From the NCBI GenBank assembly GCA_036259875.1, contig DATAAZ010000015.1, forward strand, positions 1 through 39,162: DNA of 39,162 bases, written 5' to 3'. The stretch is from DATAAZ01 sp036259875 (GTDB lineage: Bacteria > Actinomycetota > Thermoleophilia > Gaiellales > Gaiellaceae). The notes beneath the pieces were generated by a model, which did not search any database, had not been told where the DNA came from, and saw only the letters and a program-made list of their open reading frames with translations. Of this stretch, positions 31,391 through 38,978 are shown one piece after another (the stretch's first letter is position 1; every line of letters starts with the position of its first letter). The position numbers and the translations under genes are program-made.

Positions 31391-31666
31391 TCAGGCGGTC
31401 GCCGCGAGCTCGTCGATGCAGTCGCGGCATACGGCGCGGCCGCGATGCTCCTCGAGATCGTCTTCCGACCCGCAGAAGACGCACGCGGCCTGGGGCCGCG
31501 AGAGGAGGATCGTTTCGCCGCGTACCGAGATCTCGACGGGGTCCTTCTCGGCGAGACCGAACCGCTTTCGGATCTCGCTCGGAATCACGATTCGGCCCAG
31601 CTCGTCGATGTGACGAACGATTCCAGTCCGAACTGCGCCCCTCTCGTCCTCGGCGGTGCGCGCCAT
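31391..31666 (-). CDS. AbrB/SpoVT-type regulator with C-terminal zinc ribbon
   Basis: A 91-residue protein. RTGIVRHIDELGRIVIPSEI plus KRFGLAEKDPVEISV is a swapped-hairpin AbrB DNA-binding domain very like Bacillus AbrB (TGIVRKVDELGRVVIP). The C-terminal part is not the AbrB multimerisation domain but a zinc ribbon, CVFCGSED..CRDC. It sits between rsmI and metG on the opposite strand, exactly where abrB lies in Bacillus. Its targets are unknown. ATG 31666 is used; GTG 31672, two codons upstream, has GGGGGA in front and is equally possible. Confidence 0.9.
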   Translation of the reverse strand: MARTAEDERGAVRTGIVRHIDELGRIVIPSEIRKRFGLAEKDPVEISVRGETILLSRPQAACVFCGSEDDLEEHRGRAVCRDCIDELAATA

Positions 31667-31747
31667 CGACACGCTCGTCCCCCGCTTTCCGGTTTTCCAA
31701 CCCTCCATACGACCTGCAGAAGCAAAGGGATTGGACGGAGCCGCTCG

Positions 31748-31753
31748 TATCAT
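31748..31753 (+). promoter_or_regulatory. Putative leaderless promoter -10 for the metG operon
   Basis: TATCAT, one mismatch from TATAAT, 6 bases before the GTG at 31760. No ribosome-binding site precedes the start. Confidence 0.55.
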
Positions 31754-31759
31754 GGCTTG

Positions 31760-33271
31760 GTGGCCTTCTACGTCACCACGCCGATCTACTACGTCAACTC
31801 GACGCCGCACATCGGCCACGCCTACACGACGATCGCGGCGGACGTTCTCGCGCGGCATCACCGCCAGCGCGGTGACGACACCTTCTTCCTGACCGGAACC
31901 GACGAGCACGCGTCGAAGGTCGCGCGCGCCGCGGACGAGCAGGGCCTCGCGCCGAAGGAGTTCGCCGACCGCATCGTCGAGCACTGGCAGGAGCTCCCCC
32001 GCCGCCTCGACGCGTCGCACGACTTCTTCATCCGGACGACGGACGAGGGCCACAAGCGTTTCGTGCAGGACTTCCTCCGGCGCATCCACGCCAACGGCGA
32101 CATCTACGAGGGGATCTACGCGGGCCTCTACTGCGTCGGCTGCGAGGCCTTCAAGAGCGAGAGCGAGCTGGTCGACGGCCGTTGTCCTCTTCACGGCATC
32201 GAGCCCGAGTGGATCGAGGAGCGGAACTACTTCTTCCGGCTCTCCGCGTACCAGGAGCGACTGCTCGAGCTCTACGACGAGCGCCCGGACTTCGTGTTGC
32301 CCCGCTTTCGCGCAAACGAAGCGCGGAGCTTCATCGAGAGCGGCCTCGAGGACTTCAGCGTCAGCCGCGCGGGGCAGCCGTGGGGCGTCGCGCTCCCCTG
32401 GGACGAGAGCCAGGTGACCTACGTCTGGGTGGATGCGCTCATCAACTACGTGAGCGCATTGACGTACGCGCGCGAGGGCAAGGATCTTCGTGAGCGGTTC
32501 TGGCCGGACGTTCGCCACCTGATCGGGAAGGACATCCTGCGATTCCACTGCGTCTTCTGGCCGGCTCTCCTCCTCGCCGCCGGCTACGACCCGCCGCGCC
32601 AGCTCTTCGTGCACGGCTACCTCCTGATCGACGAGCAGAAGATCTCGAAGTCGCTCGGGAACGTGATCGACCCGCTCGACCTGATCGACGTCTACGGCGC
32701 GGATCCGCTTCGCTTCTACGTCCTGCGAGCCGTCTCGTTCGGCCAGGACGGGAGCGCGTCGATCGACGGCATCCACGAGCGTTATGAACGCGAGCTCGGG
32801 AACGACCTCGGCAACCTCGTCTCGCGGACGACGGCGATGATCGCCCGCTACCGCGGCGGGACGATCCCGATCGCGCCGTCCGAGGACCGCGTCGGCCTCG
32901 ACACGCTCGCCGCCGCGGTCGTTTCGAAGCTGGACGTCTTCGATCTCACAGGCGCCCTCGAGGAGATCTGGGAGCGCGTTCGCGCGCTGAACCGGTTCGT
33001 GACCGACATGAAGCCCTGGGAGCTCGCGAAGGACGACGGACGCGCGGCGGAGCTTGACCGCGTTCTCTACACGCTCGCCGACGGCCTGCACGCCGTCGCC
33101 GTCGCGCTCGCCGCATTCCTCCCTGCGACCGCGCCGCGCATTCTCGCCGCGCTCGGCCAACCCGGCGACCTGTCGTGGAGCGAACTCGCGTACGGGCGAA
33201 CGGTCGAGGCGCGCGGTATCGAGCCGGCGGCGCCGCTCTTCCCGCGCGTCGAGATCCCCACCGCGGCTTGA
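31760..33271 (+). CDS. metG: Methionyl-tRNA synthetase
   Basis: A 503-residue class I synthetase. TTPIYYVNSTPHIGHAYTT carries the HIGH motif and DEQKISKSLGN the KMSKS motif (KISKS). FFLTGTDEHASK and the WVDALINYVSAL anticodon-binding lead-in are typical. The C-terminal tRNA-binding (EMAP-like) domain of longer MetRS forms is absent. It has the short type with GLYCVGCEAFKSESEL and a reduced zinc knuckle. GTG start 6 bases after a -10 hexamer. Its TGA overlaps the tatD TTG (TTGA). First gene of a coupled run: metG-tatD-rsmA-ispE. Confidence 0.96.
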   Translation: MAFYVTTPIYYVNSTPHIGHAYTTIAADVLARHHRQRGDDTFFLTGTDEHASKVARAADEQGLAPKEFADRIVEHWQELPRRLDASHDFFIRTTDEGHKRFVQDFLRRIHANGDIYEGIYAGLYCVGCEAFKSESELVDGRCPLHGIEPEWIEERNYFFRLSAYQERLLELYDERPDFVLPRFRANEARSFIESGLEDFSVSRAGQPWGVALPWDESQVTYVWVDALINYVSALTYAREGKDLRERFWPDVRHLIGKDILRFHCVFWPALLLAAGYDPPRQLFVHGYLLIDEQKISKSLGNVIDPLDLIDVYGADPLRFYVLRAVSFGQDGSASIDGIHERYERELGNDLGNLVSRTTAMIARYRGGTIPIAPSEDRVGLDTLAAAVVSKLDVFDLTGALEEIWERVRALNRFVTDMKPWELAKDDGRAAELDRVLYTLADGLHAVAVALAAFLPATAPRILAALGQPGDLSWSELAYGRTVEARGIEPAAPLFPRVEIPTAA

Positions 33272-34023
33272 CGGACACGCACGCGCACCTCGACGCGTGC
33301 CGCGAGCCCGCCGAGCGGGTGCTCGCGCGCGCGCGTGAGGCGGGCGTCTCGCGGGTCGTCGCGATCGGGTCGGGGCTCGCGTCGTGCCGGGAGACGCTTG
33401 CGCTTGCCGAGCGCGACGACGGCGTCTCCGCAGCGCTCGGGATCCACCCGCACCAGGCAGGCGAGGTGGGCGAGGACGATCTCGTGCAGTTGCGGGAGCT
33501 CCTCGCGCACCCGAAAGCGGTCGCCGTCGGCGAGACGGGGCTCGATCACTACCGGAACTACGCGCCGCGCGATCGGCAGGCCGCCCTCTTCCGCGCGCAC
33601 GCGGCGCTCGCGGCCGATCTCGGCAAGGCGCTCGTCGTCCATACGCGCGCGGCTGACGAGGCGACCGTCAGCGTCCTTTCGGAGCTCGCGGGCGAGACGA
33701 CCGTCGTCCTCCACTGCTTCTCCTCCGTTCGCCTCCTCGAGCCGGCGCTCCGCCGCGGTTGGTACGTCTCGTTTGCGGGCAACGTCACGTACCCGAAGGC
33801 GACGGAGCTCCGCTGGGCGGCGAGGCAGGTCCCGCCCGACCGGATCCTGGTCGAGACGGACAGTCCGTACCTCGCGCCGCAGCCGGTCCGCGGCCGCCCG
33901 AGCGAGCCGGCTCATCTGGTTCACACGGTCGCGGTCCTCGCGGAGGCGCGCGGCATCGAGCCGCGAGCGCTCCGACCGCAGCTCGATGCGAACGCCGACG
34001 CGGCGTTCGGCCTCGCGAGATGA
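33268..34023 (+). CDS. tatD: TatD-family metal-dependent DNase
   Basis: A 251-residue TIM-barrel hydrolase. TDTHAHLD at the N-terminus gives the HxH metal ligands, AVGETGLDHY the Glu ligand, VVHTRAA and VLHCFSS further His ligands and VETDSPYLAPQP the Asp ligand. TatD proteins are 3'-5' exonucleases and quality-control DNases. The start is a TTG whose last two bases overlap the metG stop (TTGA). No other start codon lies near the HxH motif, so this unusual start is likely real. The stop overlaps rsmA as ATGA. Confidence 0.93.
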   Translation: MTDTHAHLDACREPAERVLARAREAGVSRVVAIGSGLASCRETLALAERDDGVSAALGIHPHQAGEVGEDDLVQLRELLAHPKAVAVGETGLDHYRNYAPRDRQAALFRAHAALAADLGKALVVHTRAADEATVSVLSELAGETTVVLHCFSSVRLLEPALRRGWYVSFAGNVTYPKATELRWAARQVPPDRILVETDSPYLAPQPVRGRPSEPAHLVHTVAVLAEARGIEPRALRPQLDANADAAFGLAR

Positions 34024-34787
34024 GCGTCGTCCCGAAGCGCGAGCTCGGGCAGCACTTCCTCGTCGACGAGAACATCCTCGGCGTGATCCGGCGGCTTGCC
34101 GAGCTCGCTACGCGCGACGTCGTCCTCGAGATCGGCGCCGGGCTCGGCGTCCTCACGACCTACCTCGCGGATCGAGTCCGCCTCGTCCACGCCGTCGAGG
34201 TCGACCGCTCGCTCGAGCCACAGTTGCGCGCCCGGCTCGCCGGACGCCCGAACGTCAAGCTCGTCTTCGGCGATGCCCTCGCCCTGCGCCTCCACGAGCT
34301 CGACCCGCCGCCGGGGAAGCTCGTCGCGAACCTGCCGTACCAGGTCGCGACGCCCGTCGTCGCCGAGACCCTCGCCGGCCTCCCGACCGTCGACCTCTGG
34401 TGCGTCATGGTCCAGCGCGAGGTCGCCGACCGGTTCTTCGCGCGACCCGGAACGAGGAGCTACGGCGCCGTTTCGGTGCTCATCCAGCTCACGGCCGAGC
34501 GAACGGGCTTTCACCCCGTGGGGCGGAGCGTCTTCCGTCCGCCTCCGAACGTCGACTCGGCGCTCGTCGCGTTCCGGCGGACGCGCGACTGGGGGTCCGA
34601 GTTCGAACCGATCAAGCGCGCCGTCCAGGCCGCGTTCGCCCACCGCCGCAAGACGCTTGGTAACTCGCTCGTGCTCTCGGGCTTTCCGCGCGACCGGGTG
34701 GAGCGGGCGCTCGGCGAGCGAGCCGGCCTACGCGCCGAGGCGCTCGCGCCGGCGGAGTTCGTCGACCTCGCCCGCGCGCTTGCGTGA
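34020..34787 (+). CDS. rsmA: 16S rRNA dimethyladenosine transferase RsmA (KsgA)
   Basis: A 255-residue SAM methyltransferase that dimethylates A1518 and A1519 of 16S rRNA. KRELGQHFLVDENIL at the N-terminus, LEIGAGLGVLTTYL SAM motif, NLPYQVATPVV catalytic motif (NLPY) and FRPPPNVDSALV near the C-terminus are all KsgA markers. The ATG overlaps the tatD stop and its TGA overlaps the ispE GTG, each by four bases. Confidence 0.96.
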   Translation: MSVVPKRELGQHFLVDENILGVIRRLAELATRDVVLEIGAGLGVLTTYLADRVRLVHAVEVDRSLEPQLRARLAGRPNVKLVFGDALALRLHELDPPPGKLVANLPYQVATPVVAETLAGLPTVDLWCVMVQREVADRFFARPGTRSYGAVSVLIQLTAERTGFHPVGRSVFRPPPNVDSALVAFRRTRDWGSEFEPIKRAVQAAFAHRRKTLGNSLVLSGFPRDRVERALGERAGLRAEALAPAEFVDLARALA

Positions 34788-35608
34788 AGCTCCTCGCCCC
34801 CGCGAAGGTGAACCTCACCCTTCTCGTCGGGCCGACGAGGCCGGACGGGTTGCACGAGGTCGCAACCGTGCTCCAGCGAATCGACCTCGCGGACGAGCTC
34901 GAGCTCGTGCCCGCGCCGGGGCTCGCCGTCGAGGGCTTCGGCGACGACACGCTCGTTCGCGACGCGCTCGCGCGGCTGGCCGGCGAGGCGGGCATCGAGC
35001 CCGCGTGGCGCATCAGGATCGACAAGCGGATCCCGATCGCGGCGGGCCTCGGCGGCGGGAGCGCGGACGCCGGCGCCGCCCTCGCCGCAGCGAACGCGCG
35101 TCTGGAGAATCCGCTTCCGCGCGAGCGGCTCCAGCGCCTCGCCGCGTCGATCGGTGCCGACGTCCCGTTCTTCCTCGAGCCCGGGCCGAAGCTCGCCGAG
35201 GGGGCCGGCGAGCGCCTCACCCCGCTTCCCGGGTTCCCGCTCGATTACTGGATCGTCCTCGCGCTTCCCGACGGCGCGGAGAAGCGGGGAACGGCCGGCG
35301 TCTACGCGCGCTTCGACGAGCTCGGCGGGGCGGCCGCGTTTGCCGATCGCGGTGCCGCTCTGCGCGCGGCGCTCGCCCGCTGCCGCGAGCCGCGCGATCT
35401 GGCCGCGCTTCCGCCGAACGACCTCAGCGAGGCGGCCGGCCGGTCCCGGCTCGTCGACGAACTGCTCGCCGCGGGCGCCTTCCGGGCCGATGTAAGCGGG
35501 GCGGGTCCAGCCGTCTACGCGCTCTTCGAAGAGCTCCGGGCAGCCGAGCGGGCGGCCGCTGTCATCGAGGCGGCCGCGGGCGTCTGGGTGACGAGACCGG
35601 TCTGGTAG
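34784..35608 (+). CDS. ispE: 4-diphosphocytidyl-2-C-methyl-D-erythritol kinase
   Basis: A 274-residue GHMP kinase of the non-mevalonate isoprenoid pathway. LLAPAKVNLTLLV at the N-terminus, RIPIAAGLGGGSADAGAAL as the ATP-binding loop and near the C-terminus DVSGAGPAVYALF are the three GHMP motifs. It uses ATP to phosphorylate CDP-methylerythritol. The GTG overlaps the rsmA stop (GTGA). The stop TAG is part of the -10 hexamer for the next gene. Confidence 0.95.
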   Translation: MKLLAPAKVNLTLLVGPTRPDGLHEVATVLQRIDLADELELVPAPGLAVEGFGDDTLVRDALARLAGEAGIEPAWRIRIDKRIPIAAGLGGGSADAGAALAAANARLENPLPRERLQRLAASIGADVPFFLEPGPKLAEGAGERLTPLPGFPLDYWIVLALPDGAEKRGTAGVYARFDELGGAAAFADRGAALRAALARCREPRDLAALPPNDLSEAAGRSRLVDELLAAGAFRADVSGAGPAVYALFEELRAAERAAAVIEAAAGVWVTRPVW

Positions 35609-35611
35609 CGT
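35606..35611 (+). promoter_or_regulatory. Possible leaderless -10 for the small membrane protein
   Basis: TAGCGT, containing the ispE stop, 7 bases before the GTG at 35619. Confidence 0.35.
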
Positions 35612-35618
35612 CGGCGCC

Positions 35619-35972
35619 GTGTCGACGTACCCCGCTGTGGAGGAGCGTCGGGGACGTGCGACGCGTTGGCTGCGCGAACGGCGAGCGCGCGCCGCGCTCT
35701 TCATCGGGTTCGGCGAGTCGATCCTCGTCGTCCTCGGCGGCCTCGGGTGGTTCTGGGTCCTCGGGGCCGCAGTCGTCGCGGTCGCGTTCTACTTCTTCGT
35801 CGCGAGGCGCGTCCGTTACGCGCTCGTCCGAGAGATCGCCTGGACGGCGGCCGCGTCGCAGCTGATCGCCGTGATCGTCCCCGTGCTGTGGGAGCTGGTC
35901 AAGGTCGTGGCGATCGCCGTCCTCGTCGTCATGGGGCTCATCCTCCTGGCACTCCTCGTGCGCGACCGCTAG
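35619..35972 (+). CDS. Small membrane protein of unknown function
   Basis: A 117-residue protein with about three to four hydrophobic segments (IGFGESILVVLGGLGWFWVLGA split around residue 40, WTAAASQLIAVIVPVLWELV, VVAIAVLVVMGLILLALLV) and a basic N-terminus. I see no known family. It lies between ispE and tRNA-Gln, 10 bases after ispE. Confidence 0.65.
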   Translation: MSTYPAVEERRGRATRWLRERRARAALFIGFGESILVVLGGLGWFWVLGAAVVAVAFYFFVARRVRYALVREIAWTAAASQLIAVIVPVLWELVKVVAIAVLVVMGLILLALLVRDR

Positions 35973-36005
35973 GCTCGGTCGAAGTGGACCGAACCACGGG
36001 TCCTC

Positions 36006-36053
36006 GGCCCCCGAGGAGGGGGCCAACGGGAAACCAGGGGTTCCCCCGTTTCC
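36006..36053 (+). terminator. Two tandem strong hairpins before tRNA-Gln
   Basis: First hairpin GGCCCCC-GAGGA-GGGGGCC (36006-36024) is a perfect 7-bp stem. The second begins on the next base: AACGGG-a-AACC-AGG-GGTT-cc-CCCGTT (36025-36050) followed by TTT CC. They probably end the metG-ispE transcript just before the tRNA gene. The U-tract is short, so this is likely but not certain. Confidence 0.5.
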
Positions 36054-36056
36054 AGG

Positions 36057-36130
36057 TGGGGCGTAGCCAAGCGGTAAGGCAGCGGGTTTTGGTCCCGTGA
36101 CCGGAGGTTCGAATCCTCCCGCCCCAGCCA
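36057..36130 (+). tRNA. tRNA-Gln (anticodon TTG), CCA encoded
   Basis: A 74-base cloverleaf. The acceptor stem TGGGGCG (36057-36063) pairs with CGCCCCA (36120-36126), followed by discriminator G and a genomic CCA. The D arm is AGCC/AGGC-like. The anticodon stem GCGGG/CCCGT encloses the loop TTTTGGT, which places TTG as the anticodon for glutamine CAA. The T arm is GGAGG-TTCGAAT-CCTCC. It sits 14 bases before glmU. Confidence 0.95.
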
Positions 36131-36143
36131 TCGTCCGCACGCG

Positions 36144-37487
36144 GTGACTCAGCCGCTCGCAGCCGTCGTCATGGCCGCCGGGCTCGGCAAGCGCATGCGC
36201 TCCGCAAGAGCCAAGCATCTCCACGCGGTGCTGGGGCGGCGCCTGGTCGACTGGGCCGTCGACGCGGTTCGCTCGCTCCGGCCGGACCCGCTCGTCGTCG
36301 TGTGCTCGCCCGAGACGCGCAAGGAGCTCGCCACGACGCTCCCGGACGGGATCGAGCTTGCCGTCCAGGCCGAGCCCCGCGGGACGGGCGACGCCGTCGC
36401 GGCCGCGCGAGACGCCCTCGCCGGGTTCGACGGCGACCTCCTCGTCACCCCGGGAGACGCGCCGCTTCTCACGAGCGACCTCCTGGTCCACCTGGTCGAG
36501 ACGCACCGGCAGCAGGCTGCGGCGATGACGCTCCTCGCGCTCGAGACGGAGAAGCCGCTCGCGTACGGGCGGATCGTCCGCGACTCGGACGGCCGGGTGG
36601 CGCGGATCGTCGAGGACGCCGACGCGACCCCGGAGGAGCGCGGGATTCGCGAGCTCAACGCGTCCGTCTACGTCTTCTCCGCCTCGGCGCTTTGGCCGGT
36701 GCTCGACCGGCTCGACGCGAACAACGCGCAGGGCGAGCTGTACCTGACGGGGACGGTCGCCCACCTCGTCGAGGACGGCCTGGCCGTCGCCGTCGCGACG
36801 ACGACGGATGTCTGGGCGACGCAGGGAGTCAACAACCGCGTCGAGCTCGCGGAGGCGGCTGCGGCACTCCGTGCGCGCGTGCTCGAGCGCCACATGCTGG
36901 CCGGGGTCACGATCGTCGATCCCGGGACGACGTGGATCGACCCGGACGTGCGACTCGAGCGCGATGCCGTCATCCATCCGTTCACCGTCCTGCGCGGGCG
37001 AACGTCCGTGCGCGCGGACGCCGAAGTCGGCCCGCACGTCGTCGCCGTCGACGCCGAGATCGGTCCCGGCGCCGCGGTCGGCCCGTTCGCGTACCTCCGG
37101 CCCGGGACGGCCGTGGAGGCGGGCGCAAAGGTCGGGACGTTCGTCGAGGTGAAAAATTCGCGCATCGGGGAACGGACCAAGGTGCCCCACCTCTCGTACA
37201 TCGGAGACGCCGACATCGGCGCGGACACCAACATCGGAGCCGGGGCGATCACCGCGAACTTCCCGCACGAGCCGGGCCGCCCGAAGGGACGGACGACAAT
37301 CGGGCGGAACGTCAGGACCGGCATCCACAATGGATTCGAGGCTCCGATCGAGATCGGGGACGGCGCATGGATAGGCGGTGGCTCGTACATCACGGACGAT
37401 GTGCCTCGGGAGTCTCTTGCCATCGCGCGCGCGAGGCAGGTAACTAAGGAGGGGTATGTCCGTCGAAAGCGGAGCGACGATGAGTGA
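36144..37487 (+). CDS. glmU: Bifunctional UDP-GlcNAc pyrophosphorylase / glucosamine-1-phosphate N-acetyltransferase
   Basis: A 447-residue two-domain enzyme making UDP-GlcNAc for the cell wall. The N-terminal uridyltransferase has AAVVMAAGLGKRMRS, LAVQAEPRGTGDAV, VTPGDAPLL and LNASVYVF. The C-terminal left-handed beta-helix has repeated hexapeptides and KVPHLSYIGDADIGADTNIG, the acetyl-CoA site. The usual GxGTRMxS is GLGKRMRS, and the usual P-K before the uridyl-binding Leu is A-K. Otherwise it is a normal GlmU. The start GTG (36144) is 14 bases after the tRNA. The 3' end overlaps prs by 32 bases. Confidence 0.95.
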   Translation: MTQPLAAVVMAAGLGKRMRSARAKHLHAVLGRRLVDWAVDAVRSLRPDPLVVVCSPETRKELATTLPDGIELAVQAEPRGTGDAVAAARDALAGFDGDLLVTPGDAPLLTSDLLVHLVETHRQQAAAMTLLALETEKPLAYGRIVRDSDGRVARIVEDADATPEERGIRELNASVYVFSASALWPVLDRLDANNAQGELYLTGTVAHLVEDGLAVAVATTTDVWATQGVNNRVELAEAAAALRARVLERHMLAGVTIVDPGTTWIDPDVRLERDAVIHPFTVLRGRTSVRADAEVGPHVVAVDAEIGPGAAVGPFAYLRPGTAVEAGAKVGTFVEVKNSRIGERTKVPHLSYIGDADIGADTNIGAGAITANFPHEPGRPKGRTTIGRNVRTGIHNGFEAPIEIGDGAWIGGGSYITDDVPRESLAIARARQVTKEGYVRRKRSDDE

Positions 37488-38538
37488 GCTCACCGCGACG
37501 CTGCCCGGGCTCGAGACGGTCGAGTCCGTGCAGCCCGCGCCGCAGCGCGGGCACTGGATCCAGCGCGGCCCCGAGGGCAAGCTCATGCTCTTCTCCGGCC
37601 GCTCGAACGTCGACCTCGCCGAGCGGATCGCGGACAAGCTCGGGATCGAGCTCGGCGACGTCCACCTGAAGACGTTCGCGAACGGCGAGGTCTACTGCCG
37701 CTACCTCGAGTCGATTCGCGGCGCGGACGTCTTCATCGTCCAGTCGTGCGCAGGGCCGCCCACCAACGAGCACCTCGTGGAGCTCCTCGTCATGATCGAC
37801 GCGGCACGTCTCGCGTCGGCGAACCGGATCACCGCCGTGATGCCGTGGTACCCCTATTCGCGCCAGGACAAGAAGTCGGCGCCGCGCGAGCCGATCACGG
37901 CGAAGCTGGTCGCAACGTTCCTCGAGGCGGCCGGCGTCGACCGCGTCCTCACGATGGATCTCCACGCGGGCCAGATCCAGGGGTTCTTCACGATCCCGGT
38001 CGACCACATGACCGCGCTTCCGCTCTTCGCCAACTACTACCGCACCGACAAGCGCCTCCACGGCGACGGGGTCGTCGTCGTCGCGCCCGACCCGGGGCGC
38101 GCGAAGATGGCGGCGCGGTTCGCCGAGATGCTTGACGCCGATTTCGCGCTCATGCGCAAGGTGCGTCCGGACCACGACGTCGCGACGGTGACGGAGGTGA
38201 GCGGCCGGGTCGCGGGGAAGGTCGCGATCATGAGCGACGACATCGTCGTGACCGGCGGGACGCTGGTCGCGGGCGCCCAGGCCCTGCGCGAGGCGGGCGC
38301 GGCCGACGTCTACGCGTGCGCGACGCACGGCCTCTTCCCCGACGGGGCGCTCGACAAGCTCCTCGGCCGCGGCCTCTCCGAGATCGTCATCACCGACTCG
38401 GTGCACCAGGACGTCCTCCACCAGCCGGACGAGCTCAAGGTCCTGAGCGCGTCGGGCCTGCTCGCCGACACGATCCAAAATGTCTTCTCGGGCGAGTCCG
38501 TCTCGGCGATCTTCGCCGGCGAAAACCAGCTCTTCTGA
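37456..38538 (+). CDS. prs: Ribose-phosphate pyrophosphokinase (PRPP synthase)
   Basis: A 360-residue class I PRPP synthase making phosphoribosyl pyrophosphate from ribose 5-phosphate and ATP. KLMLFSGRSNVDLAERIA and TFANGEVYCRYLESIRG start the fold. YPYSRQDKKSAPREPITAKL is the flexible loop, and DDIVVTGGTLVAGAQAL is the PRPP-binding signature. About 40 extra residues precede the fold. The ATG is well set by AAGGAGG 6 bases upstream, even though this is inside the end of glmU. The glmU-prs order is conserved from Bacillus. Confidence 0.96.
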   Translation: MSVESGATMSELTATLPGLETVESVQPAPQRGHWIQRGPEGKLMLFSGRSNVDLAERIADKLGIELGDVHLKTFANGEVYCRYLESIRGADVFIVQSCAGPPTNEHLVELLVMIDAARLASANRITAVMPWYPYSRQDKKSAPREPITAKLVATFLEAAGVDRVLTMDLHAGQIQGFFTIPVDHMTALPLFANYYRTDKRLHGDGVVVVAPDPGRAKMAARFAEMLDADFALMRKVRPDHDVATVTEVSGRVAGKVAIMSDDIVVTGGTLVAGAQALREAGAADVYACATHGLFPDGALDKLLGRGLSEIVITDSVHQDVLHQPDELKVLSASGLLADTIQNVFSGESVSAIFAGENQLF

Positions 38539-38548
38539 GAGAAACCGC

Positions 38549-38854
38549 TTAGCCGTGCGGGTTTGCGGCCTCTTGGTACCGGCTTTTGGTACCGGAATGG
38601 CCGAGCAGCCGTTCCTCGAGCCGCGCAGCCTCCTCGCGAAAGACGACGCCGGCCAGGTGAACGTACGTCTGCGTCGTCCTCATGCTCCGGTGTCCCGCCC
38701 GCGCCATGATCGCGATAGGCGGCTCGCCCGCTGCAGCACCGTTTGTCAAGCTCGCATGCCGCAGATCGTGGAAGGCACGTAGACCCTCAGCGTCTACCTC
38801 CGCGGCCTTCAGTGCGGCCCTGTCAATACACTCAAGAAAGGTCGCGTCCTTTAG
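38549..38854 (-). pseudogene. Tyrosine-recombinase integrase, C-terminal remnant
   Basis: About 101 open codons ending at TAA 38549, with an in-frame stop at 38857-38855 on the upstream side. The readable part holds the catalytic C-terminus of phage-type tyrosine recombinases: FHDLRHASLTNGAAAG (box II, H-x-x-R), ARAGHRSMRTTQTYVHLA (the later His and the nucleophile Tyr), then a charged tail. The N-terminal arm- and core-binding domains and the first catalytic Arg are missing. This is a broken integrase, lying 10 bases after prs. The region's lower GC content suggests foreign origin. Confidence 0.75.
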
Positions 38855-38916
38855 TCAGCAATTCCCGCTCGTGTTCTACGTCGACAGCCGGGCGAGAAGG
38901 AGCCCCGCTCGTTGTC

Positions 38917-38944
38917 TTGACTCTCGCGGACGACGGAAGATGAT
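38917..38944 (+). promoter_or_regulatory. Possible promoter for the secreted protein at the right edge
   Basis: TTGACT (38917-38922) with a 16-base gap to GATGAT (38939-38944) resembles a sigma-70-type promoter. A leader of about 25-30 bases and an AGGAGG site precede ATG 38979. Confidence 0.35.
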
Positions 38945-38978
38945 CGCGATACACCGGGGGGACGAATAGGAGGAACAA

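Noticed and set aside
38574..38596. Repeated TGGTACCGG as an attachment core
   Set aside because: The copies are adjacent rather than flanking an element, and they fall within the integrase coding sequence.
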